Origin: a bacterium
Lineage (GTDB): Bacteria; Desulfobacterota; Desulfocorpusculales; Desulfocorpusculum
DNA length: 64,000 bases
Direction: 5' to 3'
Assembly: GCA_037481695.1 (NCBI GenBank)
Contig: JBBFLE010000006.1
Location: 1 to 64,000, forward strand
The translations under genes were made by a program, and so were the position numbers. The notes under the pieces were generated by a model that saw only the letters and a program-made list of their open reading frames with translations, had not been told where the DNA came from and did not search any database. Below are positions 29,403 through 38,135 of this stretch, piece by piece; within the stretch, counting starts at the first letter, position 1, and each line of letters begins with the position of its first letter.

Positions 29403-30650
29403 CTAAAACCCCCTGCTTTCGTGGTTAGCGAGCAGGAGGCAGGCGTCTGTTCCATTGATCCCATGGGAGTTAACCATGGCTATTTGCACAGAAGCTCTTC
29501 TGGCAACAAGGGGGACGTAGTCCAGATCGCATTCAGGGTCAGGCTCTTCTAGATTGATTGTGGGCGGTATGAACCCGTGTTTAATGCTTAACGCGGCAGC
29601 TGCGACTTGGAGAGGTCCTGCTGCTGACTGCGGATTTCCAATCATGGACTTGATAGAACTAACTGGCGTCCGGTAGGCATAATCTCCCATTACCTGTTTG
29701 ATTGCCTGAGTCTCCACAACGTCGGTTGTTGGGTCGGATGGTGCATGAGCACAAATGTAGTCGATGTCGTAAGGATGGACTCTGGCATCTTCCATGGCCA
29801 AATGCATAGCCGTAGCCATACCCTGTTTGATCCGCCGGTGTTCAACAGATTCGGCAGATTCACCGTAACCAATCACTTCGGCTATAATATCTGCTCCTCT
29901 TTCCGTCGCCCTCTCTAGGGACTCTAGGATGACTATACCAGCCCCCTCGGACAAGACCCCACCGTCCCTTCCTTTGTCAAAGGGACGGCTAGCTTTTTCG
30001 GGTGAATCATTTCTCTTGGACATTATTTCAGCGGCACAGAAGAAAAGGAATGTAATAGGAAAGATGGCCGAATCTACACTCCCGGCTATGGCTATGTCAA
30101 ATGAGCCGTTTCTTACCTCCCGGAATGCCTGACCTATGGATGTGAGCCCAGCTGTGCAAGAGGTACAGAACGCTTTTGATGCATCTCGAAAATTGTAGAA
30201 ATAGGAAATAGCCGATGAAACGCTAAAGGGGTCAATGGCCTTGAGTGCCCATGGCAGACCACCAGACAATCCCAGGGGACCTGTAAACTTTATGAACTCT
30301 GTTTCTATTAGGTCGTAGCTCGGGTTGCTAGTCCCCACAAGGCAACAACCACTATCGTTTGATGCCCCGAGCTCCAAACCGGCGTCTTCCAGGGCCAGTG
30401 CGGCAGCCCCCAAAGCTAAGCAAGTCTGGCGGCCCATTGCTTTCCATTTGTCATTCGGTATGAAGGCCCCAGGATCGAAATCTCTCACTTGTCCCGCTAT
30501 CTGGGTCGGGAGATTAGAAACGTCAAAAGATGTGATTTTGGATATACCGGACTTCCCCTCGCACAAGGCTTTCCAAAAAGCTTCTTTGCCTATTCCGTTG
30601 GGGGCCACAACTCCGATCCCCGTTATGACCACACGCCTGGGTTTCAGCAC
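29403..30650 (-). CDS. Beta-ketoacyl-ACP synthase (KAS II fold) with a C-H-N active site
   Basis: 415 residues, GTG start with GAGGAG 6 nt upstream. The thiolase-fold condensing enzyme pattern is clear: RRVVITGIGVVAPNGIG, nucleophile C165 in FCTSCTAGL, H302 in CAHAPSDPTTD and a glycine-rich end NSHGINGTDACLLL. Where FabF has KSMTGHLLGAAG this protein has SIKSMIGNPQSAAG, so the second catalytic His is Asn339, giving Cys-His-Asn as in KAS III. It could make or modify an acyl chain for a secondary lipid; no ACP or other biosynthetic gene is adjacent. It precedes the 845-aa kinase by 207 bp in which I see no convincing gene. Confidence 0.85.
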   Translation of the reverse strand: MLKPRRVVITGIGVVAPNGIGKEAFWKALCEGKSGISKITSFDVSNLPTQIAGQVRDFDPGAFIPNDKWKAMGRQTCLALGAAALALEDAGLELGASNDSGCCLVGTSNPSYDLIETEFIKFTGPLGLSGGLPWALKAIDPFSVSSAISYFYNFRDASKAFCTSCTAGLTSIGQAFREVRNGSFDIAIAGSVDSAIFPITFLFFCAAEIMSKRNDSPEKASRPFDKGRDGGVLSEGAGIVILESLERATERGADIIAEVIGYGESAESVEHRRIKQGMATAMHLAMEDARVHPYDIDYICAHAPSDPTTDVVETQAIKQVMGDYAYRTPVSSIKSMIGNPQSAAGPLQVAAAALSIKHGFIPPTINLEEPDPECDLDYVPLVARRASVQIAMVNSHGINGTDACLLLANHESRGF

Positions 30651-30737
30651 GACTGGCTCCTCACATCAAGAAAATACATTGGACCAATATCGCCCTCTTG
30701 GCACTTCTACACAACCTTGAGGGGAAAGTCAAGTAAT

Positions 30738-30766
30738 ATTTAATTTAGTTATACATAATTATGCAA
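30738..30766 (-). promoter_or_regulatory. Candidate promoter of the ketosynthase/kinase operon
   Basis: On the minus strand TTGCAT (30766-30761), 17 bp, TTAAAT (30743-30738) lies in a very AT-rich patch about 90 bp upstream of the ketosynthase start. A second candidate nearer the gene, TTGACT with TAGAAG at 17 bp, is also present on the same strand. Confidence 0.35.
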
Positions 30767-30875
30767 AAAATTTGGGTGGGTGCATGGGGACCCTGGGTTA
30801 TGGGGTGGGCTTGCTTCCCTTGGGAAACCTGCTGGCTCTGGATGATTCCGAGTAAAGCAGTCCGTCCCTTACCTC

Positions 30876-31349
30876 TCATATGGCCACTTGCACCGTTCTG
30901 GCATTCAGAATGCGAGCCAGATCCTTGGGGTCCATCTCCAGCAGTAAGCCCCTTCTGCCGCCGTTTATGTAGATCTGCGGAAGGCTTAGAATGCCTTCCT
31001 CCATGTATATGGGAAGTGGCTTTCTCAAGCCCATGGGGGATGTGCCTCCCACCAGGTAGCCTGTATGGCGCTGTGCCACCTTGGGCTCGCATGGGCTCAC
31101 CCATCGGGCCCCTATCTGGCGGGCCAGGCTGCGAGTGGAAACCCGTCTGTCTCCGTGCATGAGCACCACCAAAGGCTTGCCCTGGTCATCCTCCATGACC
31201 AGTGTCTTTATGACCAGGTGCTCGTCTATGCCCAGCTCCTGGGCTGCCACCTCGGTTCCGCCGTGCTCTTGGTATTTGTAGATATGCGCCTTGAAAGGCA
31301 CGTTGTTTTCCTTGAGCAGCCGAAGGGCTGGAGTTGTGGGCAAAGCCAT
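30876..31349 (-). CDS. ybaK: YbaK/EbsC-type Cys-tRNA(Pro) deacylase
   Basis: 157 residues from ATG 31349, which has AGGAGGAG 7 nt upstream. Family blocks are TPALRLLKENNVPFKAH, a lysine in VIKTLVMEDDQGK, and the GYLVGGTSPMGLRKPLPIY stretch that forms the INS-type editing pocket. Such proteins hydrolyse mischarged Cys-tRNA(Pro). The gene is monocistronic and divergent from the PfkB gene across a 245-bp promoter region. Confidence 0.9.
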   Translation of the reverse strand: MALPTTPALRLLKENNVPFKAHIYKYQEHGGTEVAAQELGIDEHLVIKTLVMEDDQGKPLVVLMHGDRRVSTRSLARQIGARWVSPCEPKVAQRHTGYLVGGTSPMGLRKPLPIYMEEGILSLPQIYINGGRRGLLLEMDPKDLARILNARTVQVAI

Positions 31350-31594
31350 GGCGATTCTCCTCCTAAGGCCGGAGCATCTGTGAAGATGGGAAGCCAAATC
31401 AGAGATATGTTAACATTTTCTGCTGGATTATGGCCCCATGGGGACAGCTTTGGGGCCCCAAAGCCCCTACCGTGGGCTTGCGACGGAATGGTGTCGAGTC
31501 ATAGCGGTTTTACTTTGCCTTTGTTGGGGCATCTTTGGAATCTGATGCTTTTGGCCAGAAAGGGATTGGTTTGAAAGAAGGAGGTCAGGAAAAG

Positions 31595-32572
31595 ATGAAA
31601 TTTCCTATACCCTCAAAGGCACAAAAAGCCTTCGACGTGGTGGGGCTTGGGCTCAACGCGGTGGATGATCTTTGTGTTGTACCCCATTTCCCGGAATTCA
31701 ACAGCAAGGTGAAGATGATTTCTTTGGAGCGGCAGGGGGGTGGGCAGGTGGCCACGGCCATGGTAGCCCTGGCCAAGTGGGGGCTAAAGGTACGTTATAT
31801 AGGAAAAGTGGGCGGGGATGAGCTGGGTAGCTTCTCTTTGGAGAGCATACGTTCCCAAGGCGTGGAAGTCAGCTTTGTGACCCGCGAGGAGGGCGCGCGC
31901 AATCAGTACGCCTTCATACTGATAGATGCCAGAAACGGTGAGCGCACCATAATCTGGGACAGAGATCCTCGCCTTATGTACAGGCCCGGGGAGCTTTCTC
32001 AAGAAGCGGTTTGTTCCGGCCGGGTCCTGCATCTGGACGGCCATGATGTGGGGGCCACCCTCCAGGCCCTTGGATGGGCGAAGCAAAATGGAATACCCAC
32101 GGTCATAGACCTGGACAAGGTGGAAGATGGCACCGAGGAAATGGTCGCAAAAGTTGATTACTTGATATGTTCCCAGAGATTTCCCTGCAGGCTGACAGGT
32201 ATTTCTGATCCAGTGAGGGCTCTGCAGGCCCTTGGCACCATGGCCCGGGGATTTGTGGCCATGACCTTGGGAGCCGAAGGTTGCCTGGCTCTGACCCCCT
32301 CAGGTCCTTTGCACTGTCCTGGCTTTTCAGTGAGGGCTGTGGATACCACCGGCGCAGGGGATGTCTTCCACGCTGGTTTCATCTTCGGTCTGCTGAAAGG
32401 CTGGGAGCTCAAGCAGATCCTGGAGTTTTCCAATTGTGTGGCTGCCATGAAATGTACAAAGCTGGGCGGAAGGCCTGGCATCCCCAGCTTGAGGCAGGCC
32501 CTTGATTTTCTATGCCAGAGACTGCCCCACTGGAGCAATGAAAGAGATAACATGAAGGGCTGCGAGGGTTGA
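31595..32572 (+). CDS. PfkB/ribokinase-family sugar kinase
   Basis: 325 residues from ATG 31595, with AGGA four to five nt upstream and AGGAGG further back. Ribokinase-fold signatures are FDVVGLGLNAVDDL near the start, QGGGQVATAMVALAKWG (PfkB signature 1) and AVDTTGAGDVFHAGFIFGL (signature 2 with the catalytic Asp and anion hole). The substrate cannot be told from sequence: nucleoside, fructose-phosphate and other sugars all occur in this family. It converges on the exonuclease gene with 13 bp between stops. Confidence 0.88.
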   Translation: MKFPIPSKAQKAFDVVGLGLNAVDDLCVVPHFPEFNSKVKMISLERQGGGQVATAMVALAKWGLKVRYIGKVGGDELGSFSLESIRSQGVEVSFVTREEGARNQYAFILIDARNGERTIIWDRDPRLMYRPGELSQEAVCSGRVLHLDGHDVGATLQALGWAKQNGIPTVIDLDKVEDGTEEMVAKVDYLICSQRFPCRLTGISDPVRALQALGTMARGFVAMTLGAEGCLALTPSGPLHCPGFSVRAVDTTGAGDVFHAGFIFGLLKGWELKQILEFSNCVAAMKCTKLGGRPGIPSLRQALDFLCQRLPHWSNERDNMKGCEG

Positions 32573-32585
32573 CCAGGCAGAAACC

Positions 32586-33464
32586 TCATCGCACATAACA
32601 GTTCTTAGAATCAGCAGACTGTGTGCATTGCGCATTCCAGGCAAACTCCGCCAGAAGCGGTGTATGGTCAGAAGGACGTTCTTCTTGTCTGGGGTTGGTA
32701 TCTATCCAGGCCCGAAGGCTCCTTTGGGCAAGGGATCTTGTGCCCCAGATGTGATCCACCCTCCAGCCGAGGCCCTTGGAAAGGGCTCCTCGAAGCCTGT
32801 AATCCCAAAAAGTATAATGGCCGGCCTCCTTGACGTGAAGCCTGAAGATGTCCACCCAGCCCCATTCTCTAAGCTCCTCCAAGGCTTTTCGCTCAAGGGG
32901 GTGAAATCCTATCTGCCCTGCCAGGCCTTCAGGATCGTAAACATCCTCGGGCTGCGGAGCCACATTGAAATCTCCCATCCACAGAGCATGTTGCTCGGGT
33001 CTTAGGTTTTGATTCATGAACTCCTTCAGCCTGCCTAGCCACTGGAGCTTGTACATGAACCGTGGGGACTCGGGGGAAGCGCCCTGAGGGACGTAAGTGT
33101 TCAAAACAATTAAACCCATGGTTCGCACCATGAGCAAACGCTCCCGGTCCAATGGGCCTCTGTCCTGGAGCCCTTCACGAATCACCTCAATGGGGCCACG
33201 GCTCAGCACGGCCACCCCGTTGAAACCCTTTTGCCCGCAAAAGACGCACTCATATCCCTCAGCCTTAAGCGGCGCCAAAGGAAACTGCTTGTCCTCCACC
33301 TTGGTCTCCTGCAAGGCCAAAATGTCAGGCCGTACCCTTTGGATCCAGCCCAAGAGCAGGGGCATGCGGGCCCTGATGCCGTTCACATTGAAGGTTGCGA
33401 CCCTAAGACAACCCCCTTTTTCTCCCTGGAAACCCAAGGCAGTTCCACCTCTGTCCCCATTCAT
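32586..33464 (-). CDS. xthA: Exodeoxyribonuclease III (AP endonuclease, ExoIII/XthA family)
   Basis: 292 residues. Motifs are RVATFNVNGIRAR, ILALQETKVED (metal-binding Glu), VLNTYVPQG, WMGDFNVAPQPEDVYDP and the terminal RPSDHTPLLAEF (catalytic Asp-His). The enzyme cuts at abasic sites and trims 3' ends in base-excision repair. The start is uncertain: ATG 33464 lacks a ribosome site, whereas a TTG nine codons later is preceded by AGGTGG at 7 nt and would give 283 residues. Confidence 0.92.
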   Translation of the reverse strand: MNGDRGGTALGFQGEKGGCLRVATFNVNGIRARMPLLLGWIQRVRPDILALQETKVEDKQFPLAPLKAEGYECVFCGQKGFNGVAVLSRGPIEVIREGLQDRGPLDRERLLMVRTMGLIVLNTYVPQGASPESPRFMYKLQWLGRLKEFMNQNLRPEQHALWMGDFNVAPQPEDVYDPEGLAGQIGFHPLERKALEELREWGWVDIFRLHVKEAGHYTFWDYRLRGALSKGLGWRVDHIWGTRSLAQRSLRAWIDTNPRQEERPSDHTPLLAEFAWNAQCTQSADSKNCYVR

Positions 33465-33530
33465 TCAGGAGTGAGTCATGGTAGAGATTCCTGTAAGCAG
33501 GGTATTCACCCGCCCCTCGGAATCTCTGAC

Positions 33531-35069
33531 TCAGTGCCCAGGTGCCATCCCCTGGACCTTCAGATTCCTCGCAAGCACCACCGCAGCAACAGCCAGGAGC
33601 ATCAGAAGAGCCAGATGTTTGTAAGTGGCCATGAAGGCCTCTGCTCCCGCCACTGCCTGTATGAGCCTTCTTGCCATCTCCAGTGCCACCTGAGTGGCAT
33701 TGGGGTCAAAATAGGCTCCAGGATCCGGGCTCGCCAACCAGGATCCCAAGTATCCCAGAAGCTCTTTACCTGCGTAAGATCCCCACTCTATTCTACTGGA
33801 GATGGCATCGTAGAAGGCATTTTGCCTGGAAGTCAGTATATTCGTGGATACGGCCGTGCCTATGGAGCCAGCCACCAGCCTTGTCACGTTAATGATCATG
33901 GAGCCGTGGGCAAAATCCTCTTCCTTGAGGGAGGCAAAGACGAGGTAGCTCAAGGGGGCGAACGCCCCGGAGATGGCGAATCCCCAAAGCAGGTTATCCC
34001 ATATGATGGCCGAGCGGGGATCCAAGTAGCCTGTTCGAAAGACCCAGGTGGCCCAGGCTCCTGCCAAGAGAAAGGCAATGGCCACGGTTTTAGGCCTGAG
34101 GCGATCCGCCAGGGCCCCGCCCAGAAGGGTGGCCAGTGCCGAGGCCATGGAGCCGGGCAGCATGATCAATCCCGAATCCAAGGTGGTAAATCCCTTTAAC
34201 CTCTGGAGAAACACCGGGAGAAGAAGATATACACCGTAGGCCACCATGGAGTTGAGGCCCAGTGCCAGTAGGGCCAGGGAAACCTCTTTTTGGATGAAGA
34301 CGCTCCTGGGTATGAGGGGCCTTGGAGCCAAAAGCTCCCAGAAGATGAAACCAGCGAAACAGAGGCAAAAGACCACCACCATCTGAAGGATGAAGTCTGA
34401 TTGAAGCCACTCCTTTTCCTGTCCCTTGGACACAAATACCACAAGGGAACTGAGAGCTACGGACAGGAGGATGACTCCAACCAGATCCAAGGGGGCTTGT
34501 GGAGATGATTTCCTGTTCTGGATCAACCATATCACCAACATGGCATCCAGAAGGCCAATGGGCACGTTCACGTAGAAAATCCACCTCCATGTGAGGTGTT
34601 CCGTGATAAGACCTCCCAAAGAAGGACCTATGGCTGGAGCAAAGGCTGCCCCAAGTCCGTATATCCCCATGGCCAGACCCCTCTCCTGTGGAGGAAAGGC
34701 ATCGCTGAGCAAGAGCCAGCCAACAGGGATAAGCATTCCCTCTCCCACCCCCTGAAGGAATCTGGAGGCCAGCATTGCCTCCAAGGAGGAAGCTGCTCCG
34801 CAAAGAGCGCTCATGGCAACAAACAGCATAAGACCCCACAGATAGGTGTCTCTGTGGCCAAGCAGACCTGCTATCCAGCCCACGAAGGTCATGGCCACAG
34901 CAGCTCCCATGAGATAGGCGATTATTATCCACTGGGCGTCGTACATGTCCGCTTCCAGGGTGGACATCATCTTGGGGAGGGTTATGTCCACTATGGTTGT
35001 ATCCAGGAAGGCTATGAACATGCCCATGGTGACAAGGAATGCCACGCACCACTTGTTGGGCCCCTGCAT
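33531..35069 (-). CDS. emrB: DHA2-family multidrug efflux permease (EmrB/QacA type)
   Basis: 512 residues, about 14 membrane helices. The start carries FIAFLDTTIVDITLPKM (DHA2 motif D1), the loop 2-3 GLLGHRDTYLWG, SRFLQGVGEGMLIPVGW, and motif C-like AFAPAIGPSLGGLI. It is a proton-driven drug exporter of the inner membrane. Its start codon overlaps the emrA stop by one base (TGATG), so the pair is translationally coupled. Confidence 0.92.
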   Translation of the reverse strand: MQGPNKWCVAFLVTMGMFIAFLDTTIVDITLPKMMSTLEADMYDAQWIIIAYLMGAAVAMTFVGWIAGLLGHRDTYLWGLMLFVAMSALCGAASSLEAMLASRFLQGVGEGMLIPVGWLLLSDAFPPQERGLAMGIYGLGAAFAPAIGPSLGGLITEHLTWRWIFYVNVPIGLLDAMLVIWLIQNRKSSPQAPLDLVGVILLSVALSSLVVFVSKGQEKEWLQSDFILQMVVVFCLCFAGFIFWELLAPRPLIPRSVFIQKEVSLALLALGLNSMVAYGVYLLLPVFLQRLKGFTTLDSGLIMLPGSMASALATLLGGALADRLRPKTVAIAFLLAGAWATWVFRTGYLDPRSAIIWDNLLWGFAISGAFAPLSYLVFASLKEEDFAHGSMIINVTRLVAGSIGTAVSTNILTSRQNAFYDAISSRIEWGSYAGKELLGYLGSWLASPDPGAYFDPNATQVALEMARRLIQAVAGAEAFMATYKHLALLMLLAVAAVVLARNLKVQGMAPGH

Positions 35070-36190
35070 CAGGCCCCCTCCTTCTTTACCGCTACCTGGA
35101 CCGAAAGACCTGGCACGATCTCCGGGTGTCCATTCAGCTCCAGGATCTCCAGCTCCACCGGAACCCTCTGGGTCACCTTGGTGAACTCCCCGGCCGTGAC
35201 ATCCCTGGGAATGAGAGCAAACTCTTGAGCTGCAGCAGGGGCTATGCGCCTAATCCTTCCCCTTAGGACAACCCCGGGAATGGCATCCACCCTGAGTTCC
35301 GCCTCCTGGTGGAGCTTTAGATCAGATAGCTTGTTTTCCTCGAATCGCGCCTCCACGTACCTGGTCAGAGGGTCATAGAGAGCCAACAGAGGCCTTCCCG
35401 GGACTGCAAAGTCCCCTTCTCTTATGAAGACCCTGGCCACCACACCGGTGATCGGGGCCTTAACCTCTGTGCGACCCCTGGTCCAGCGGATTTGTGCCAG
35501 TGCTGCTTTTGCCTGGTCCAGGCCCGCTTGTGTCTCCTGCAGAGCCGCCTCGGCCTCATGTACGCTTAGCCTGGCAGCCCTGGCTTCCAGCAGCCTCGCC
35601 TCTGCCAGGGCCACTTGATCTCTGGCCGCCGCCATCTCTGCCCTAGCCGCCTCTGCCCCAGAATGGACTTGGTCCCACTGGGAACGGGAAACCACGTCTC
35701 TCTGGACCAGGACCTGTATCCTTCGTTCCTGGGCCTCCAGGTAATCCAGATTGGCTTGCGCTCTCACAAGCTGTTTTCTGGCAGCAGCCAAGGCTGCATC
35801 AGCAGCCTCCACCGTTGCCTTGACAGAAGCTCTTGTGCGATCCAAGACAGCCTGTCGCCTCAGAAGCTGCCTTTCCAGCTCTGCCACCTTGGCCTGGGCC
35901 TGCTCTTCTCTGTGGAGCCAGTCGTCGTCCTGAATCCTGAGGAGTAGTTCACCCGATGTTACCCTTTGGCCCTCTCTGACCAGCACCTCCATGATCCTTC
36001 CTCCAACCTCGGGTGCCACAGAGGCCATATCAGCCTTCACGTAGGCCGCATCCGTGGTGACATGGGTCAGCCTGTGCCAAAGCCATCTGCCTGATATGAC
36101 AGCCCCTACCACCAGTGCTGCTGCAAGACAGAGAATCACAAGATTTCTTTTTGTTTGCCTGGAAGTCATCCTCTGGACTTGTCCCTCCAT
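35069..36190 (-). CDS. emrA: EmrA-type membrane fusion protein (HlyD family)
   Basis: 373 residues. One membrane anchor lies at about residues 17-35, followed by a lipoyl half (ASVAPEVGGRIMEVLVREGQ), a long alpha-helical hairpin (about 85-230, rich in Ala, Glu and Arg) and the second lipoyl half (VKAPITGVVARVFIREGD). This is the periplasmic adaptor linking EmrB to an outer membrane channel; no TolC homologue is in the operon. GAGG lies 7 nt before the ATG and the tetR stop 27 bp upstream. Confidence 0.93.
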   Translation of the reverse strand: MEGQVQRMTSRQTKRNLVILCLAAALVVGAVISGRWLWHRLTHVTTDAAYVKADMASVAPEVGGRIMEVLVREGQRVTSGELLLRIQDDDWLHREEQAQAKVAELERQLLRRQAVLDRTRASVKATVEAADAALAAARKQLVRAQANLDYLEAQERRIQVLVQRDVVSRSQWDQVHSGAEAARAEMAAARDQVALAEARLLEARAARLSVHEAEAALQETQAGLDQAKAALAQIRWTRGRTEVKAPITGVVARVFIREGDFAVPGRPLLALYDPLTRYVEARFEENKLSDLKLHQEAELRVDAIPGVVLRGRIRRIAPAAAQEFALIPRDVTAGEFTKVTQRVPVELEILELNGHPEIVPGLSVQVAVKKEGA

Positions 36191-36217
36191 CTTGGCACCT
36201 CGAACTTCACCGGTTCC

Positions 36218-36784
36218 TCAGGCCTTTATGCCTTCAAGCAGACAATCTATGAGGCTTTCCACCTCCTCGGACTTCAGGGGTTGGCCCTCAACCGCGTAGG
36301 TGCGGCTCAGGTTTTGGAGAGCTCCTTGTAAAGCCACTGCCAGCAAATTCGCATTGACGGGCCTGAGTTGCTTTTTTTCGATTCCTTCTTGGATTACTGA
36401 GGCTATCAGATTCCTCTCTCGCCTCAGAAAGTCTATTCTTCGGCTCACCAAAAATCCCTCCAGCTCGTCTGCGATCTCTTCCCTGATCCTGTAAAGTCGA
36501 CCCAGCTCCCTCACCAGCACTATCTTGGCCAAGGCCAGGGCGCATAGCTTGTCCCGTGTGGTGGCTGCGGAATTCAAAGCCTCCTCCATGGCCTCCAGCA
36601 CACGGTTCTCTTCTCTGCCAAAGACCTCTTTTACTATCTCGGCCTTGCCTCCCGGGAAGTGGTGGTAAAGTGCGCTCTTTACTACTCCCAGCCGCAATCC
36701 CAGTTCGCTGACTGAAAAACGCCTCAATCCCTCCTTGGTTATAAGTTCCAGGGCTCTGTCCAGAACCTGATCCCTAGTAAGCAT
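36218..36784 (-). CDS. TetR-family transcriptional repressor of the emr operon
   Basis: 189 residues from ATG 36784 (AGGAG, spacing 9); an open extension to 36832 would run into the promoter. The N-terminal helix-turn-helix is typical: LDRALELITKEGLRRFS, VSELGLRLGVVKSALYHHFPGGKAEIV. The C-terminal ligand-binding domain is helical and divergent. First gene of tetR-emrA-emrB, so it very probably represses its own operon through the dyad over the promoter -10. Confidence 0.92.
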   Translation of the reverse strand: MLTRDQVLDRALELITKEGLRRFSVSELGLRLGVVKSALYHHFPGGKAEIVKEVFGREENRVLEAMEEALNSAATTRDKLCALALAKIVLVRELGRLYRIREEIADELEGFLVSRRIDFLRRERNLIASVIQEGIEKKQLRPVNANLLAVALQGALQNLSRTYAVEGQPLKSEEVESLIDCLLEGIKA

Positions 36785-36807
36785 CGAAGAAGCTCCTGAA
36801 CAAAAGA

Positions 36808-36851
36808 ACATTTTGGTCAAAAAGTAAGACAAGTTCTGTTCAGAGTCAAGT
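36808..36851 (-). promoter_or_regulatory. tetR-emrAB promoter with overlapping palindromic operator
   Basis: Minus-strand TTGACT (36849-36844) and TACTTT (36826-36821) are exactly 17 bp apart. An imperfect 18-bp palindrome at 36808-36825, core TTTTG-GT-CAAAA, overlaps the -10. Wider arms CTGAACA (36796-36802) and TGTTCAG (36837-36843) flank it symmetrically. A TetR dimer bound here would block RNA polymerase. Confidence 0.6.
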
Positions 36852-36881
36852 GTGTCTCAGGTGAGCTGGATGCAGCGGGGG

Positions 36882-36908
36882 GGGGTTGGGGGACATGCCC
36901 CCAACCTC
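36882..36908. repeat. Repeated intergenic hairpin element, copy 2
   Basis: GGGGTTGGGGG (36882-36892), loop ACATG, CCCCCAACCTC (36898-36908): an 11-bp stem with one G-T wobble, the same design as 3176-3202 (same arms apart from two bases, loop NCATG). It lies between the porin stop and the tetR promoter. A G-run precedes it at 36877. Confidence 0.7.
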
Positions 36909-36932
36909 AGGGATCCTGGTGAACCATCCGGT

Positions 36933-38135
36933 CTAGAAAAGGAAGATCACGTCTCCGGCCAAGGTGAGCTGATCTTTTTTGGAGCCCCCGTCAAAGGGCT
37001 TGTTGGAAACCGCGTGATCCCATCTGATCTCCGGGCGAAATCGTAGATTCTTGAAGTCCTTGAAGGGATGGATTTCTAGGCCGAGGGTCAGTTCTGTTAG
37101 ATCTTTCGCTCCTGACAGCCGGGTCTGAGTGTCATCTCTGAAGTATTCGACTCGAGCCGTGGCTGCCCAGGCTGGAGACCACCTGTAGGTTGCATAGGCC
37201 GCCAGTCCCCACCACAAAGTGCCTTCTGTGTCTGGGAGCTGTTCGTGGCCCACATCCGCGTTAAGTGCAAAGCTCCAGTGCTTGGAGAGCTGCCATGAGG
37301 CCACCAGATCCACCACCGTACGATAACGATTTTCCCTTTGGGTCTCGGGGCCTGTGATGATATTCAGCAGCACGTTCATCTCTTCTGAAGGCTTTAATCC
37401 TACTCCCAACATATGGGAGAAACTGCTGTTGGGATCGGTGGTTATTACATCCCATCCCCGAACCAGGCCATAGTAGACATTCAGGATTTCCATTACTTGA
37501 TAGTCCAACTGCAGCCCTGTGTGGGTAAAAGGTATGGCAAAGCCGAAAAGATAGCTGTGGGAGTAAAGGGGATTTGCCGGCGCATCTATGACCTCATAGC
37601 CCAATGTGGTGACATATTTGCCCATCTTGACTGTGAGGCCTTCTCCTATTGGCAGGCGAAAGATAGTGTAAAACTGAGTCGGATCTACCTGGACCGTGTG
37701 CTTCGTAAAGGGACTGTCTGCCTCGGGTAGGTCTGAGGAGTGAATGAATCTGGAGTCAGACCCGTAAATGGCCTGAACTTTGAAGCCCCAGTCAAATCCC
37801 TTACTCTCTCCTAAAGGCCTCTCCAAAATTAATGAAAACTGGTTCATCCGGTAATCATTGGACCTATCGTCGAACACCCTAAAGAGATTCAAGCGATCCT
37901 CAGGCCTGTGGGGATTGAAGGTGTAACTCTGGGCAATCCAACCTGAAAGTTTTAGTCCCAAAGAAGAGAAAGCATCTCCCAGGCCTACTTTCCCTAGAGC
38001 TTCCATTCCCAGACTCAAAGGTTCGGGTTCCCCGGCCTCCTGCTCTGCACGGATACCTGTGGCGTTTCCCAATAAACAAAACGTGATTACCAGAACCCAC
38101 CCAGTCAATGAGAGTCTTTCTCGCCACCCCTTCAT
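36933..38135 (-). CDS. Outer membrane beta-barrel porin
   Basis: 400 residues from ATG 38135, which follows GGGAGGAG. A signal peptide (MKGWRERLSLTGWVLVITF, then ATGIRAEQEA) is followed by alternating aromatic/polar strands through to a C-terminal Phe (VIFLF), the signal for BAM insertion. The pattern (YTFNPHRPEDRLNLFRVFDD, then DYRMNQFSLILERPLG) fits the BBP2-type putative porin family. The substrate is unknown. It lies upstream of the emr operon on the same strand, separated from it by the hairpin element and a separate promoter, so it may supply no emr function. Confidence 0.82.
   Translation of the reverse strand: MKGWRERLSLTGWVLVITFCLLGNATGIRAEQEAGEPEPLSLGMEALGKVGLGDAFSSLGLKLSGWIAQSYTFNPHRPEDRLNLFRVFDDRSNDYRMNQFSLILERPLGESKGFDWGFKVQAIYGSDSRFIHSSDLPEADSPFTKHTVQVDPTQFYTIFRLPIGEGLTVKMGKYVTTLGYEVIDAPANPLYSHSYLFGFAIPFTHTGLQLDYQVMEILNVYYGLVRGWDVITTDPNSSFSHMLGVGLKPSEEMNVLLNIITGPETQRENRYRTVVDLVASWQLSKHWSFALNADVGHEQLPDTEGTLWWGLAAYATYRWSPAWAATARVEYFRDDTQTRLSGAKDLTELTLGLEIHPFKDFKNLRFRPEIRWDHAVSNKPFDGGSKKDQLTLAGDVIFLF

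Noticed and set aside
29171-29464. 97-aa minus-strand frame between ketosynthase and kinase
   Set aside because: Its start is inside the ketosynthase gene in another frame and the later ATG has no ribosome site; only weakly protein-like.
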